Shown here in pieces: positions 1 to 10,704 of a stretch of DNA of 64,000 nt. The DNA lies in assembly GCF_003573695.1 (NCBI RefSeq), contig NC_039359.1, positions 79,870,783 to 79,934,782 of the forward strand, written 5' to 3'. Both the position numbers and the translations under genes were made by a program. Position 1 is the stretch's first letter. The number at the start of each line of letters is the position of its first letter. A model generated the notes under the pieces. That model had not been told where the DNA came from and did no database searches. It saw nothing but the letters and a program-made list of their open reading frames with translations. The stretch is from Papaver somniferum (lineage: Eukaryota; Streptophyta; Magnoliopsida; Ranunculales; Papaveraceae).

Positions 1-99
1 AAAAAAAAACTGTGTGAAGCAAGCAAAAGACGAACTAAATACCGTGGCCTCGCATGCAACAGGAGATGCTGAGACCACAGGACCTTGCGGATGAGCCCC
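1..99 (-). other. possible exon at window edge
   Basis: On the minus strand a consensus acceptor (TGTATGTCAG) at about 100-110 is followed by a frame open to the window edge (reads GAHPQGPVVSASPVACEA...). It could be a downstream exon of the F-box remnant to its right or unrelated sequence. I do not recognise the peptide. Weak call, based only on a splice-site-like motif and an open frame. Confidence 0.2.
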
Positions 100-702
100 C
101 TGACATACAAAAAATTAGGGAGCAGTTACAACTTACAAGAGCTTTAACTACACAATCACGCGATGCCTACTAAAATTGCAATATTGACATTAAAGGTTTT
201 CAGTTTAAAATACCAGTGTTCTTAACTATTAGCATATCAGAGTTAATATTCGCGTGAATATGGAAATGATCATAAGTAGTTAAGATAGCAACTTTCTCGG
301 CCAGAGGTTAAAAAAACAGCCATACACCACTGACTGTGTACCATAACAGATTAATTAGTTCATCACTGGAGAAAAAAATTCTGGTTAAATCCAAGCTCTT
401 GAATATATTTCTTGTTCTGCTCTAACATCTGCTTGTAATAAGCTAAACCATGTGTTATCACAAACTTTGCCGCTTGACAACTTCAATTAATTTTAAAAAT
501 TTTACCTTGCTAAAATGTAATCTGCTAGTAACTCAAGTTAATCAATGTGCTTGTCTTGTTGCCTAAACAGATAAGAATGACTCCCATCTGAAATAGACTA
601 AACCAGAACAGCGAAGGTCGGTAGAAGCGAACTTTTACCCTCTCTAGGAGGATACATCGAATAATTTACATACACACAAGTAAGGGATTGAATCAAATTT
701 AC

Positions 703-908
703 CAAATGCTGATACGTAGAGGTGGATCCATTGGAAGAAGACTTGTTGGCGAAACGGAGGAATTTGAAGATCACGTAAACAAGCAAATTTCCAAACACTG
801 TTTTCTTCCAAGATTACATTATGAAACCAATGACAAGATGATCCAAGCATCACTATAGCTGTTCCGTCTAAATATTTTGCTATCTCGGTCCAAATATCCT
901 CTTCAGAA
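703..908 (-). pseudogene. F-box gene fragment (single exon)
   Basis: The minus-strand exon encodes an F-box-like helix-loop segment: EEDIWTEIAKYLDG, then VMLGSSCHWFHNVI, VWKFACLRDLQIP and WIHLYVSAFG. The order and wording match plant F-box proteins of the EID1/At3g61730-like kind, which act as SCF ubiquitin-ligase substrate adaptors. That assignment is from memory of the family, not a search. A good acceptor (TTATTTACAG) lies just before the exon at 909-910, and a donor (GGTAAAT) at 701-702 ends it after SAF-G. The open frame extends upstream to 1003 but starts with TTG and looks like translated intron. The conserved continuation usually found after this segment was not seen downstream, so this is probably a broken or partial gene. 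Confidence 0.55.
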
Positions 909-1688
909 CTGTAAATAACAAGCTCGAACAATTGAGTTAATGAGATATTGAAACAGTGATGACCAAAGAAGTTCAGTAGATCTGATAAAAGAGGGAGAAT
1001 CAAAGAAGAAAACTAATTCTGAATCTGAAAACTTCAGATTAAATTCAGATTTAGCAAAATAATCCAGTGGAACTCAAATTGAAGCGAATACTAATTAAAT
1101 GTTTAATGCTTAACTTTGAAATTGACTGAATCAAAGATGTAATTCCTAACTAAACTGAGCTCAATCACGGAAAATATAAACATTAGATGTATGATGATAA
1201 ATTCGATTTGAAATTTCAAAAGAGAAAACTCCAAAGCTTTTCTGAGTATTTCACTTCAAAATTCTGATTTCAGCAACAAAAGTTCAGAGAAGAAACTTAA
1301 AATAGGTTCAAAAAACTCAATGGAAGATCCAGATTCTACCAAATTGAAAAAAAATGAAATCAATCACTACAAATTACAGAAGATTCTAGTACATCTTACT
1401 CATCATACAGATCCAGAGATAGAAAAAAAGAAAGAAAAAGAGAAACAAAAAACCAATTAACTCCAATACATAACATCAAACACAAACCCAGATTTAAATT
1501 ATCTCATCTAACAATCCCAGACAAGAAATCAAAGAAAATAGTTCACCAAATAAAAACCCCCAAATAAACTAAGCAAACAAACGAAAACCACGAAATCAGG
1601 AAAAAAAAAAACCATACTTATAAAACCCTAGATTTGATAGTAAGAGAACACAAACAGTAAGAACTTAGATAGTGAGAGATGATTATAC

Positions 1689-1795
1689 CTGTAGTAGAAA
1701 TCTAGGGTTTAGAGTTGGAGAAAAACGAGATTGGTTTGAATTGGAGATACCTCTTAGGTTTAGAAGAGAGAAAAAAATGGGGGGAGAACCCGAGG
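1689..1795 (-). other. putative 5' leader exon of the F-box gene
   Basis: Read on the minus strand, this is a pyrimidine-rich stretch (CTCCCCCCATTTTTTTCTCTC, then AAACCCTAGATTTC) ending in ACAG|GTATAAT, a good splice donor at 1688. That is typical of a plant 5' UTR exon. The 0.7 kb of AT-rich sequence between it and the F-box exon would be an intron. No start codon can be assigned to it. Inference from composition and splice motifs only. Confidence 0.35.
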
Positions 1796-1944
1796 CCTGA
1801 GAGAGGAGAATAAAAATAAAAATAATAAAAATGAAAATGAAAATGAAAATAAAAGGGAGATAATACGATTTAGATAGACAATTTAACCCTGAAACTAGTT
1901 TAACAATGGCAACCGTGTCCTACCTTTCTTTTTCTTTTTCTTTC

Positions 1945-2335
1945 TTTCCCATCCGTTCCGATTTACTTGACGTTGTAGAGTTTTTCATGGATGTTAAGAA
2001 ATATCAGAGTGAGTAAAATTTTTCCAGTAATACCCATATTAATTCTTACTCAAAAATTAAATAACCTAGTTTTGTGTTTCTAGAATATAGGGAAAGTTAT
2101 CAATCCCATATTAATGAACTTGAGATGTAAAAGATTGAGTATATATCCTCCATGGGGTATATTTAAAAGTTAGAGTAATTGTTTTTGTGTTGATTACCAT
2201 GAGAATTAATTCTTTCATGTGATTCCAAAGCAAGGGTAGATTAGTGAAAATTGGGAAAAAAAATACTAAAACTATCATCTAATTTGGAACACAAAAAAAA
2301 ATCCTAAAAAAACAAATAAAATGGAACGGAGGGAG
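1945..2335. mobile_element. degenerate Stowaway-like MITE
   Basis: The right end reads GGAACGGAGGGAG followed by TA. The left end reads CCCATCCGTTCC, a damaged inverted copy of CTCCCTCCGTTCC. The roughly 390 bp between them is AT-rich with no coding frame. Stowaway (Tc1/mariner) MITEs have this terminal repeat and TA target duplications. The left TA is not clear, so the left edge is approximate. Confidence 0.5.
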
Positions 2336-2337
2336 TA

Positions 2338-3164
2338 ATATTTAGTGCAACGTGTTTCGTGGTGCGCAAAAATATAACGTTGCCCAGGGCGCAACGTCTA
2401 TATCCGTTGCACACCCCGAAACTGAAGTGTTGCTAAAATCAGGATATACATTGCAAGCACATATGTGCAACTCTGCTGGAACTATCAAATACACCATGTA
2501 TACTGATCTGATCATAACTAAATTGTTACCACATAATTGTAAGAATCCGAATGACATTATATACGAGTTTCAAACAACACTAACGGTTGAATATTAAATT
2601 ATGATATGTTTTATTCGCTCAACCTATCTGAAATTTTACAGGCTAATTACAAAAATTTTGTTGGTTGAGATACTTACGAAACCCGGTTTTACTTGAAATT
2701 TGTACAGAACATTCTTGACCTAATTTGGTTATTCATATAAAAATTTCAGCTAATTATAAGTATTATAACTATATAAATTTGGGTATTCATAACTGTCCGG
2801 ATTCATAAATTCTGCAGCAAAGTTCTCTGAACTACAAGTTTTTCTATGCCGACTCCAATACCGTTTGTCCTGATATTTTTCCATGATCCAAAATTCATAA
2901 CGATCTAATGGTTGGATCCTCTTTTATGGTACAAACATCACTCATTTTTTAGGTGACAGAAAAATCCTAACTCAAAATTTACTTTAAAAATTCAACTCTT
3001 AACCTAAACAATTGAAACTTAATACTATCAATAGTAAATGATAAAGAAAGAATAAACTTTCTTTAGACTTAAGGTCTCCTTCATCCTTTTTCCTTCTGTT
3101 TTTTTTTTTCTTCTCTTCCACCGAATAAACACTAGGTTTCTTATTTTTATTCAACTAAGCCAAT
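2338..3164. other. no gene recognised
   Basis: AT-rich sequence. An 81-codon frame on the plus strand at 2352-2597 has no motif I know, no supporting splice sites and an equally long frame opposite it, so I do not call it a gene. A poly-pyrimidine stretch lies at 3085-3120. Confidence 0.5.
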
Positions 3165-5911
3165 TTTTCTCATATTAATTATAGTAACCTCTATGCTTAT
3201 ACAACAGGAGTGTATTCTGTGTCATGGGACGGCTAAGATACATTGGCTTTTCCAACTAGCCGCCATGATCTTCCCTTTCCTCCTATTGATGTGGTTAATC
3301 CAATGGATATCCTTACTTGGTGTCTCACGTCTCGGTTATTATATCTCCATCTTAATTGCACGTTTGATTATGTAACTACACAGGCCATTAATAACCCCTC
3401 TCATCAGCTTTCTCTTGATTGATTCTTCTCACCTCTCATTAATAACCCCTCTAAACGGCTCAAAAACCTTTAGCAGCTTTAGATTTTCTCTTCAACAACG
3501 TAGGATTTTACCATTCCAATTCAATATTTGGGGACGTTACAAAACTGAAACGCTCCTCCCATCATTAAGCGGGTCTTCTCTATAAAATGTCTAATCCAAT
3601 TCGAGAACAACATCCGTTCTTCAGGTTGAACATGTGAGTTTTATCTCTTTTATTACATTTTCTTTCAATCATTATTTCCTTCATACAAATTATGATGGAT
3701 CCTACTTTTTCAATTGCTATTACCATGTGGCTGGGTGATTTCCGGTCATGCAAATTTGAAGACTTTTAAAATAGCCCATCAAAAAGTAATTGAAAAAGTA
3801 ATAGAACGGATTTGATCAATTACAGGTTGATTTAAACCAAGATTTGATCAATTCAAAACCAAACTCTATCAAACCCATAAGAAGCCCCATCTTCTCTATT
3901 TTATCGGTGATTTGTTAGATTGAAGATGTAAGATTGTAGGATGATTCTTTCTTTTTTTTCTCTAACTCGAAATTTTGCCTAATTTGATTCCACAGTTTCT
4001 TCGCAAAGATTACGCATTTGGGGAAGGACCAATTTCTTCAGAAGATTCCAGCTTGCTTATTGGTAATACACAAGCAACTGAATCCACTAATAGTATTTAA
4101 TTACATCATACTGCTTCTGATAAATAAAACAACATCGTACTGCCTTACCATCAATACATTATTTTTACCATTTCAATCCTTTTTTTCATTTTAGGCCATT
4201 ACTCAACTTCGTATTAGTATGTAGGTCTATGCTTCTTAATGAAGGATTAAGTTTGTGAACATCATTGATTTTTCTCCGTGTCAAAAAAAAGTTTGGTGAA
4301 CATCATCTGTTTGTGTAAATGCTTAAAAAACAAAATCCCTATCTAATTTTGGTTTCCGAACTAATGTTTGGTTCACCTTATTCTGTTAAACTTTTAGTTC
4401 ATTTTTGTTTTCAAGCTTTAGGCTACTCCACTATTTCTGTTAAAATTTGGTTCACCTAATTTTGGTAGCTACTAAAAATGAAAGAAGCAAGAAGTTCCGA
4501 CCCTAGAAAATAATTTGCTAATAAAACACCTTTTTGGGCTACTCCACCATTTCCACCTCAGGCTGTGGTTATCAACACTTTTGGGCTTACACCCAAATTT
4601 CAAAGTAAGTTTTCTTTGTTATCTCAAAATCCTTATAGCATTTCGGTTGAAATTTGAGATCCCCAGTTTAGTGATGCAAGTAAATTTGTATCTTTATTAT
4701 ATTCTTTTTTGAGAATTTTGATTTCTAACATTTTCAGGTTCTAAATCATTCATTTTTATGTTTATGCCATGTTGATTTTAGGTATCCAAACTTGGAACTA
4801 AGCATCAATTCAGGCCATTGAGTAGATGAGAAATGAGTAAGTGCCAATCCTAACTCATGCTATTAAGTTCTTTCGTTTTCTGATTTCAAATTGATTCTTT
4901 AGATTTTTGTATTTCCTATGATGCATAACTTATAACTCCTTTTTGTGTCATGGTGTTGGTTAAGATTCATGGTGGCTGTGTCTTGCAAAATAATGGATTC
5001 AGCCAAATGCAATTTTTTGTATTCCACCTCTTTCTGCCACTTACCTTACCTCAAGTTGGTATTTGCGAATAGGTAGCTAGTATGGATGCTTTTGCAGTGA
5101 GGCGGGCATGCAAATTTGCAAAATCATAAGTTCTGTAGAAACGACCCGTTTATTAGGTTGGGTAAAGGGCTTTCCGGAATATTAATTGTTGTCCATGTAG
5201 TTTTCTTTGCAATAATTTTTCTTAACATTTCAATCAGAAGTAACTTGACGGTCTCTTAAAGTGCGAGTTCATAGTTTTGTTCAAGAAATGTTGAGTGGAT
5301 GATGTCCTAAACCATCATGATGTATGCTCTGCATTTAGAAATTCAAACAAATAACATAAATATCAATTGAGTTCATAGGATGTGGCGCAAGACTCAAAAA
5401 TAGATTACCATCCATATTGAGAATAGGTCTCCAATTTTCATGTTTTTACAAGTAGATAGTTAGCCATTGTTTTTTTTCTTTTTTCTTCTTTCTGTTTTCT
5501 CTTCTTTATGGCATCGAAATGCAGAAACTTTTATGTCAATATAAAATTGTATTTGTTAAGTTTTTGTTTCTTTTGCTTTTGTTGCAGTAACCCATATGCT
5601 AACATGCTTTTGTATCGAGCAAAATTGCCACCAAGGAAACACAAGCAATTTATAGCTCAGATTCTCAAGTAAGAATGTGAGATTGGTAATTTCCCTAAAT
5701 ACTTCTATTCATACAACTTCACTTTATACATTTAGGTCTTATACCTTTGATCTTCATTGGGTTTCATATTACTTCATGTGATATTTTTGTACTAATTTCA
5801 TTTAAGTATTTTAAAGCATTGCTATAGATATCCGGGAACAAGGGTGAACCAGTTTTTGATATCTTTATACAGGGAGTTGTTGCAACTGCAGCAGAATTGT
5901 TGCAATCAAGA

Positions 5912-6135
5912 CACGCTGAAGCCAGTACCAAATACATAAAGAGTCTGAAAATGAATGTGTCATTACATTACAGCAAGGGTATCCATTAACTATTCTGGCG
6001 CAGATTACTCACTTCTCAGAATTGAATTCAATGAATGTGTCCGATGGGACAGGAACAACAGTATTTCTGGTAGAAGGATTTGCAGCGGATGAATTAGTGG
6101 GTAGTACAACATATTCCTTGATGCGCATAAAAGAG
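5912..6135 (+). pseudogene. replication protein A-like (OB-fold) exon
   Basis: The plus-strand frame reads through ...ITLQQGYPLTILAQITHF and MNVSDGTGTTVFLVEG, then ADELVGSTTYSLMRIKE, and ends at a donor (GAG|GTGTGT) at 6136. The VSDGTGTTxFxxxxxxADEL pattern is what the C-terminal OB-fold of plant RPA1-like proteins looks like (single-strand DNA binding). RPA-like genes are well known passengers of plant Helitrons, and this copy lies 0.7 kb inside a Helitron 3' end. A stop precedes the frame and no full gene can be assembled by eye. The family call is from pattern memory and is tentative. Confidence 0.4.
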
Positions 6136-6820
6136 GTGTGTATTTTGTTGTCATGGGTGAACTTATTAATTGTCAACATATAAATGTTTAAATTTGAAAC
6201 TGACAAATACTGTATTGGTGCTGCCTTTAAATGGGAACAGTTGTAGGGAGTTCAACATGTGCACGACGTTCTTTACAAGATCTTGCTTCGTCAGATTGTG
6301 TTCCGGGTTCAGTTACCAACATATGCGCATGACTAGGAGGACAAGATTTATGTTGTTACTAAAGCATTCCTCAGATGATGTGTGCTTTCTGTGTATGCTT
6401 TTTATGGACGTTTAAACTGTGTCCTTATATTTATGTATTCGTTTGATATATGTATCCTACCATTAGAATTCATATTAGGTTAGGAACTGAGAAAATAAGA
6501 ACAGATGGACGATGCCGAGAACATACAGATGATGCAAATCCACGTATGTTAGTGCGGTGCCTATGTAAAAAATAAAAAAGGGAAGGTGGACAGAGTTTTG
6601 CATTAGTTTCAAAAATGGGTACGCTGCTGAAACAATCAAAAAACACATTTTGTTGTTGGTAGATTAACATGATTATAACGAGATTTCATGGATACAATTC
6701 AATCTTCGCCATTGATCATATAATTACATGTACTAGATAGACAACACGGAATTTACTTTGACACAAGAAGCCACTCTTACACAATATCTACTGCCCCAGC
6801 TTAAATCCGTGTGAAATAGC

Positions 6821-6851
6821 CCGTGCCGTTACGGCACGGATCATTTCCTAG
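6821..6851 (+). other. Helitron 3' terminus (hairpin + CTAG)
   Basis: Perfect 8-bp stem CCGTGCCG / CGGCACGG (6821-6828 and 6832-6839) with a TTA loop, an 8-nt spacer, then CTAG at 6848-6851 and a T target base at 6852. Helitrons end in CTRR about 10 nt after such a hairpin, where rolling-circle replication terminates. Confidence 0.8.
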
Positions 6852-6905
6852 TAAATTATATGTGTTGTCAGTTTCTTCTAAGGGAAGCGTAATCACTAAC
6901 ATATA

Positions 6906-7217
6906 CTCCCTCCGTTTCTTTTTAATAGACCAATTTTATTTTTAGAGAAATTTAAGGAAATTAAGAGAACTCATCATTGAAAGTGGTTCTCATGACACTT
7001 GTCAATAAAAGAAGTGAAGTGAAATGGTCCCCATGATACATGTCAGCAAAAGAAGTAAAGTGAGATGGTCCATATGACACTTGTCATCAAAAGAAGTTAA
7101 GAGAAAAGTGGTCCAGAAAATTAAAATAACATTTGAATTTCCCAATTAGGAAACCAGCCTATTTTTTTTGAAACATTTATTTATAGAAACCAGCCTATTA
7201 AAAAGAAACGGAGGGAG
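6906..7217. mobile_element. Stowaway MITE, 312 bp
   Basis: Near-perfect terminal inverted repeats: CTCCCTCCGTTTCTTTTTAA at the left and TTAAAAAGAAACGGAGGGAG at the right, flanked by TA at 6904-6905 and 7218-7219. The centre carries three ~50-bp internal direct repeats (AAAAGAAGTNAAGTGARATGGTCC-type) at about 7008-7110. No coding capacity, as expected for a Tc1/mariner-derived MITE. Confidence 0.9.
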
Positions 7218-7219
7218 TA

Positions 7220-7857
7220 TGTAACCGGGGTGTTACATTACCCATATCTAAATGAAATATTTTTCATTTTTGTGTGAGAAGCTAAGTCCATCAAACGGTG
7301 GAGAGATATTGCTTTGGTTTCAAGCAAAACTTAGCTTGCATCTTAAATCAGGATTTCATCTAACGGTGAATAATGAATGCTTTGTTTCTAAGCAAACTAA
7401 TAAGCAAACCATGGTTTGAAAACTATATAAGGGATAACTCTAGTAACTGGGAAACCTAATCCTCACACCTATTGTGTGATAGTAGTTGCGACTAGAGTCG
7501 ATTCTCCTTTAACCTTAGGTTTATTCCATAATCCTGCAGGTTAACGACTTAAAGACTTCATTGGGATTCTGAAGCCAGATCCAACTATTTTCTCTGTAGT
7601 TTTGTATTCTGATCTTACTTCTTCTATCATATTGAGTACTATCTTCTCTAATATTTGCTCGAGATTGATCTCCGATAGGTAAGATATAAAAAGTAATCAC
7701 AAAGCTCTCTGTCTCATTCTTTGTGATTCCACAATAACTTGTTCTACTACCATATAGTTAAGTTATTGTGAGGTGATTGATATTTCTAGGTTGTTCTTCG
7801 GGAATATAAGTCTGGATTATCAATTGGTTCCCGTGTACCTTGATTTATCATAAGACG
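7220..7857 (+). repeat. 5' LTR of B+, left part (truncated)
   Basis: It matches the middle of the minus-strand B LTRs (for example the AACGGTGGA/GGTTTCATCTAACGG region and the CTTCGGGAATATAAGTCTGG region, compare 58240-58830 reversed). Element A interrupts it after ...CATAAGACG. The LTR start (TGTTAGAGCATTG) is missing. An AT-rich TATATAA motif at 7424-7430 is in the position of the family's promoter. Confidence 0.75.
7424..7430 (+). promoter_or_regulatory. LTR TATA box (B+)
   Basis: TATATAA followed by GGG. The same motif occurs on the minus strand in the B LTRs at about 54775-54785 and 58677-58687, so it is a conserved LTR promoter element. Confidence 0.5.
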
Positions 7858-8559
7858 TGTTAGAGCATTGCTCGGTTGAACTCACCAAGCGTTGGTATGT
7901 CAAGTTTGGTTGTCATATTTTAGTGAATCAAAACTCATGTTAAGAGTCGCTTGATTATGTACTAGAGTTAAACTTCTTATAGGTTAGCTTGAAAGTATTA
8001 GGATATGAGACATTACAAGTATTGAGAAGTCTTGAAGATGTGAAGAAGCAAGAAGCTACAACGACAACAATCATCCTTCCACTTGAGGTTAGTGATATTT
8101 GACTTGAACCGTTTCATTCCCTTACATATCTTTCAAGTCGTGCATATTGAAAACATAACTGCGAAGCATATATGAACTCTAAATAGACATAATATTAAGG
8201 AATACAATACGAGGTTTATTGCTTAACCATTAAACTTTGTAGATAAGACATCGCCATAATCATTTGAATGCTGAGGTGAGGATTTCATCCTAGGGAACAA
8301 TGTTTACATGTGTTCTAAGGAAGTAAGTTCATAAACTTGTTTGTGAACCGAAAAGGAAATTGCCATGAGTTATTGGTTTTGTTATTCATTGCATATCTTA
8401 TGAACAACCAATATGTGTGATAGATTATAACCGCTCACAACTTGTTGTGTTCTTAGTAGAACTATTCACAAAGTCCTGACTTATGTATTGGTATAACTTT
8501 TATTTGTAAAACCAATCTTAAGTAATCACCTGTGGTATGATCAGATTATATCTGACCTT

Positions 8560-8775
8560 GGGGAAAGGAAACTGATCCTAGTAAGGGAAAGAGAACCGAT
8601 CCTTGTAAGGTAAAGGGAACCGATCCTAGTAAGGGGTGCAGTACATCAAGGGGAACCGATCCTTGTATGGGGTGCAACAAGGTTTATAGCAGAAAGGGGA
8701 ACCGATCCTATGGACATGTGCAACACATATAAGTTAGATACCATATATGTGTGGGGAACCGATCCTAGTACCTAG
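8560..8775 (+). repeat. GGGAACCGATCCTWGTAAGG minisatellite in LTR A
   Basis: About seven variant copies of a ~21-bp unit (GGGAACCGATCCTAGTAAGG and relatives) are spaced irregularly. The same array, with one more unit, is in the other LTR at 40143-40390. Two degenerate copies also lie in the interior at 12757-12810. Confidence 0.75.
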
Positions 8776-9320
8776 TCAACCGAATCTTTGGGAAGCTAGT
8801 GTGACTATGCGTAGTACTCACATGGAGGTAGAACCAAAACTTGTTTTGATAGAACCGTTAAACCCATGATTGTGATTGAATGTTGGTTTGATCAATCACA
8901 TAGTTCTTGAAAGTCAGATGAACCAATTCTAAATTTATTTGGAAGTGTGGCAAATTGTTTTCAAGGTTGTAAGTGTGAAAGAGAACTTACAAAGTAAAGA
9001 TGTCGACAAACTTTGAACACGTGCTTTGAATGTTTATTTCTATAATTGTTCAAAGATATTCCTTAACGTCTAAGGGAAGAAAATCCCAGGATCAAAACAT
9101 AAGTAAGTTAAGAATCTTTTAATTAAGGTTATTAATTTCATTTCGTAGGGAAATTACAGAATTAGTAATGTGCATTTACTAATTAGATTTTCCGAGAGAT
9201 TTCGATCGTTATTTTTGGACAGAGCATTTCCAGGAATTATGGAAACAGAATTTGTGCTTTAATAAATATCTTGAGAATATTTTCGGTTTTGGAAATTCCT
9301 TGGTGTCCAAACTTCCTTGT

Positions 9321-9330
9321 CTATAAATAC
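9321..9330 (+). promoter_or_regulatory. LTR TATA box (A, 5' LTR)
   Basis: CTATAAATAC in a conserved context, identical at 40931-40940 in the 3' LTR. Transcription would start about 30 bp downstream. Confidence 0.6.
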
Positions 9331-10625
9331 ACGAAGTTTGCCTTTCTAGCAAACTAATCCTTCGTATTAACAAATTTCTCTTTTTTTGTTGTTAATGGTG
9401 TAGCCGCCTATCGGAGAGGAGAGTAATCTAATTAAGTGAAATCTCTTACGGCCTCTCACTTTAAAGTCTTCTTTGGGATTGAGAAGCTCTAGCGCGACCT
9501 GTTGGTGAGAAACTAGATAATTCCGGTTTATCTTTGTTTTCGATTGATTTGATTGACTAACGGTGGTTGAAATATGATTGCACCTAGTTTGTTTATTCTT
9601 AAGAATCTTCTCTTCTAATATAATATTCACTCAAACTATTTCAGAGATTCGACAAGGATCTTTAGACTGTTGTTAGTTCTAAAGACGATCTTGTGATAAT
9701 CCATTGTTAACAGACTCCGTTCTTTACGTGATTGATCACAAGAGATTCAAGTAATTGTGTGCAGGTTTTTATTGAAGATTTGAAGACAAAGAATATATTG
9801 AAGATTTGACTTGGGTTTTACAATCTTTGGTGTGCACAATACTTGTTACGGTAAAAGAGGATCCAATTAATAATCGGTTTATCCTTGTGGTAGATTGGAT
9901 TGATTAATTGAGTAGATCGACATCAACACGGTTCTTTGGATTAAAGGTTTTGTTGGATTAATCTTAATCGATTACCTTTGGGTGATTGGACATAATATAG
10001 ATCTAGACCTGACGAAGGATTTTATGTTGACATAAACGGAAGAGCCTTTGTCCGACTCATATCACTTGGTTGAATAGAGTTGATACCAAATAGATTTCTT
10101 GTTCCTTTACTGTTTGGAATACGAACCAAAGGGATTGATCCAAGTACGTGACTTATTTATAAGTTGGAGGCGTGGGAATACAGACGAAATAGGGTTAGTT
10201 ACTTAGTCTCAACTATACGAAGTTAGTGTAATTTTGTGTAGCGGTTTAATCCTGAGAGTATTCAATTCTGGACTAGGTCCCGGGGCTTTTCTGCATTTGC
10301 AGTTTTCCTCGTCAAAAAAATCTTGTTGTGTCATTTACTTTTATTTTCCGCATTATAATTGTTTTATTATAATTAAAGTAAATTACACAAACGTTGATTC
10401 CTATTTACTTGATAAGCAATCCTATTGTGTTTGGTTAAGTCCGAACCTTTGTATCAAGTAAACATACTTCGTTGTTCTATCAAGTATCCATAGACGATCA
10501 CACGAAGTGTGAACCGATTAGTTGTATTGTCTCGACTCAGTCCATAGACATTCACTTTCGGAGAAATGACTTATAGGTAGGAAAAGTTTTATCTTGAGGT
10601 ATATTTGGGTACCCTCGCCTTCTCA

Positions 10626-10641
10626 ATTGATATCAGAGTAG
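10626..10641 (+). other. primer-binding site of element A
   Basis: ATTGATATCAGAGTAG directly follows the LTR. It is a slightly damaged TGGTATCAGAGC, the complement of the 3' end of initiator-Met tRNA, which most copia elements use as primer. Confidence 0.75.
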
Positions 10642-10704
10642 GAAAACATGAAAAGATATAATAATATGTGTTTGGTGCGATCCAACCTATAAGAATTGAA
10701 TCTA

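Larger units (their letters stand above)
3165..6851 (+). mobile_element. Helitron-like element carrying an RPA-like exon
   Basis: The right end is a textbook Helitron terminus (separate entry): hairpin, short spacer, CTAG, then T. The left end is uncertain. A candidate is the TCTCATATTAATTATAG stretch at about 3168, resembling plant Helitron 5' ends, but the base before it is not the expected A. Inside are several exon-like stretches with consensus splice sites: 3,993-4,059 (acceptor TTCCACAG, donor TTGGTAATA), 5,587-5,670 and 5,912-6,135. They contain an OB-fold, replication-protein-A-like peptide. No Rep/helicase domain is visible, so it would be non-autonomous. Confidence 0.5.
7858..10625 (+). 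repeat. 5' LTR of element A (2,768 bp)
   Basis: Begins TGTTAGAGCATTGCTCGG and ends CTTCTCA just before the PBS. It matches the 3' LTR over its whole length with scattered differences. It contains a GGGAACCGATCC-type repeat array, a TATA box (CTATAAATAC) and a CTGGACTAGGTCCCGGGG block shared with the B family. Confidence 0.9.

Noticed and set aside
2352..2597. 81-codon plus-strand frame
   Set aside because: A frame of similar length lies opposite it, with no motif, no splice or promoter context and no second copy in the window.
9367..9630. Minus-strand frame in LTR A, with a longer version at 40765-41241
   Set aside because: Lies wholly in the LTR, antisense to the element, with no known motif, and the two copies differ in length because of decay.
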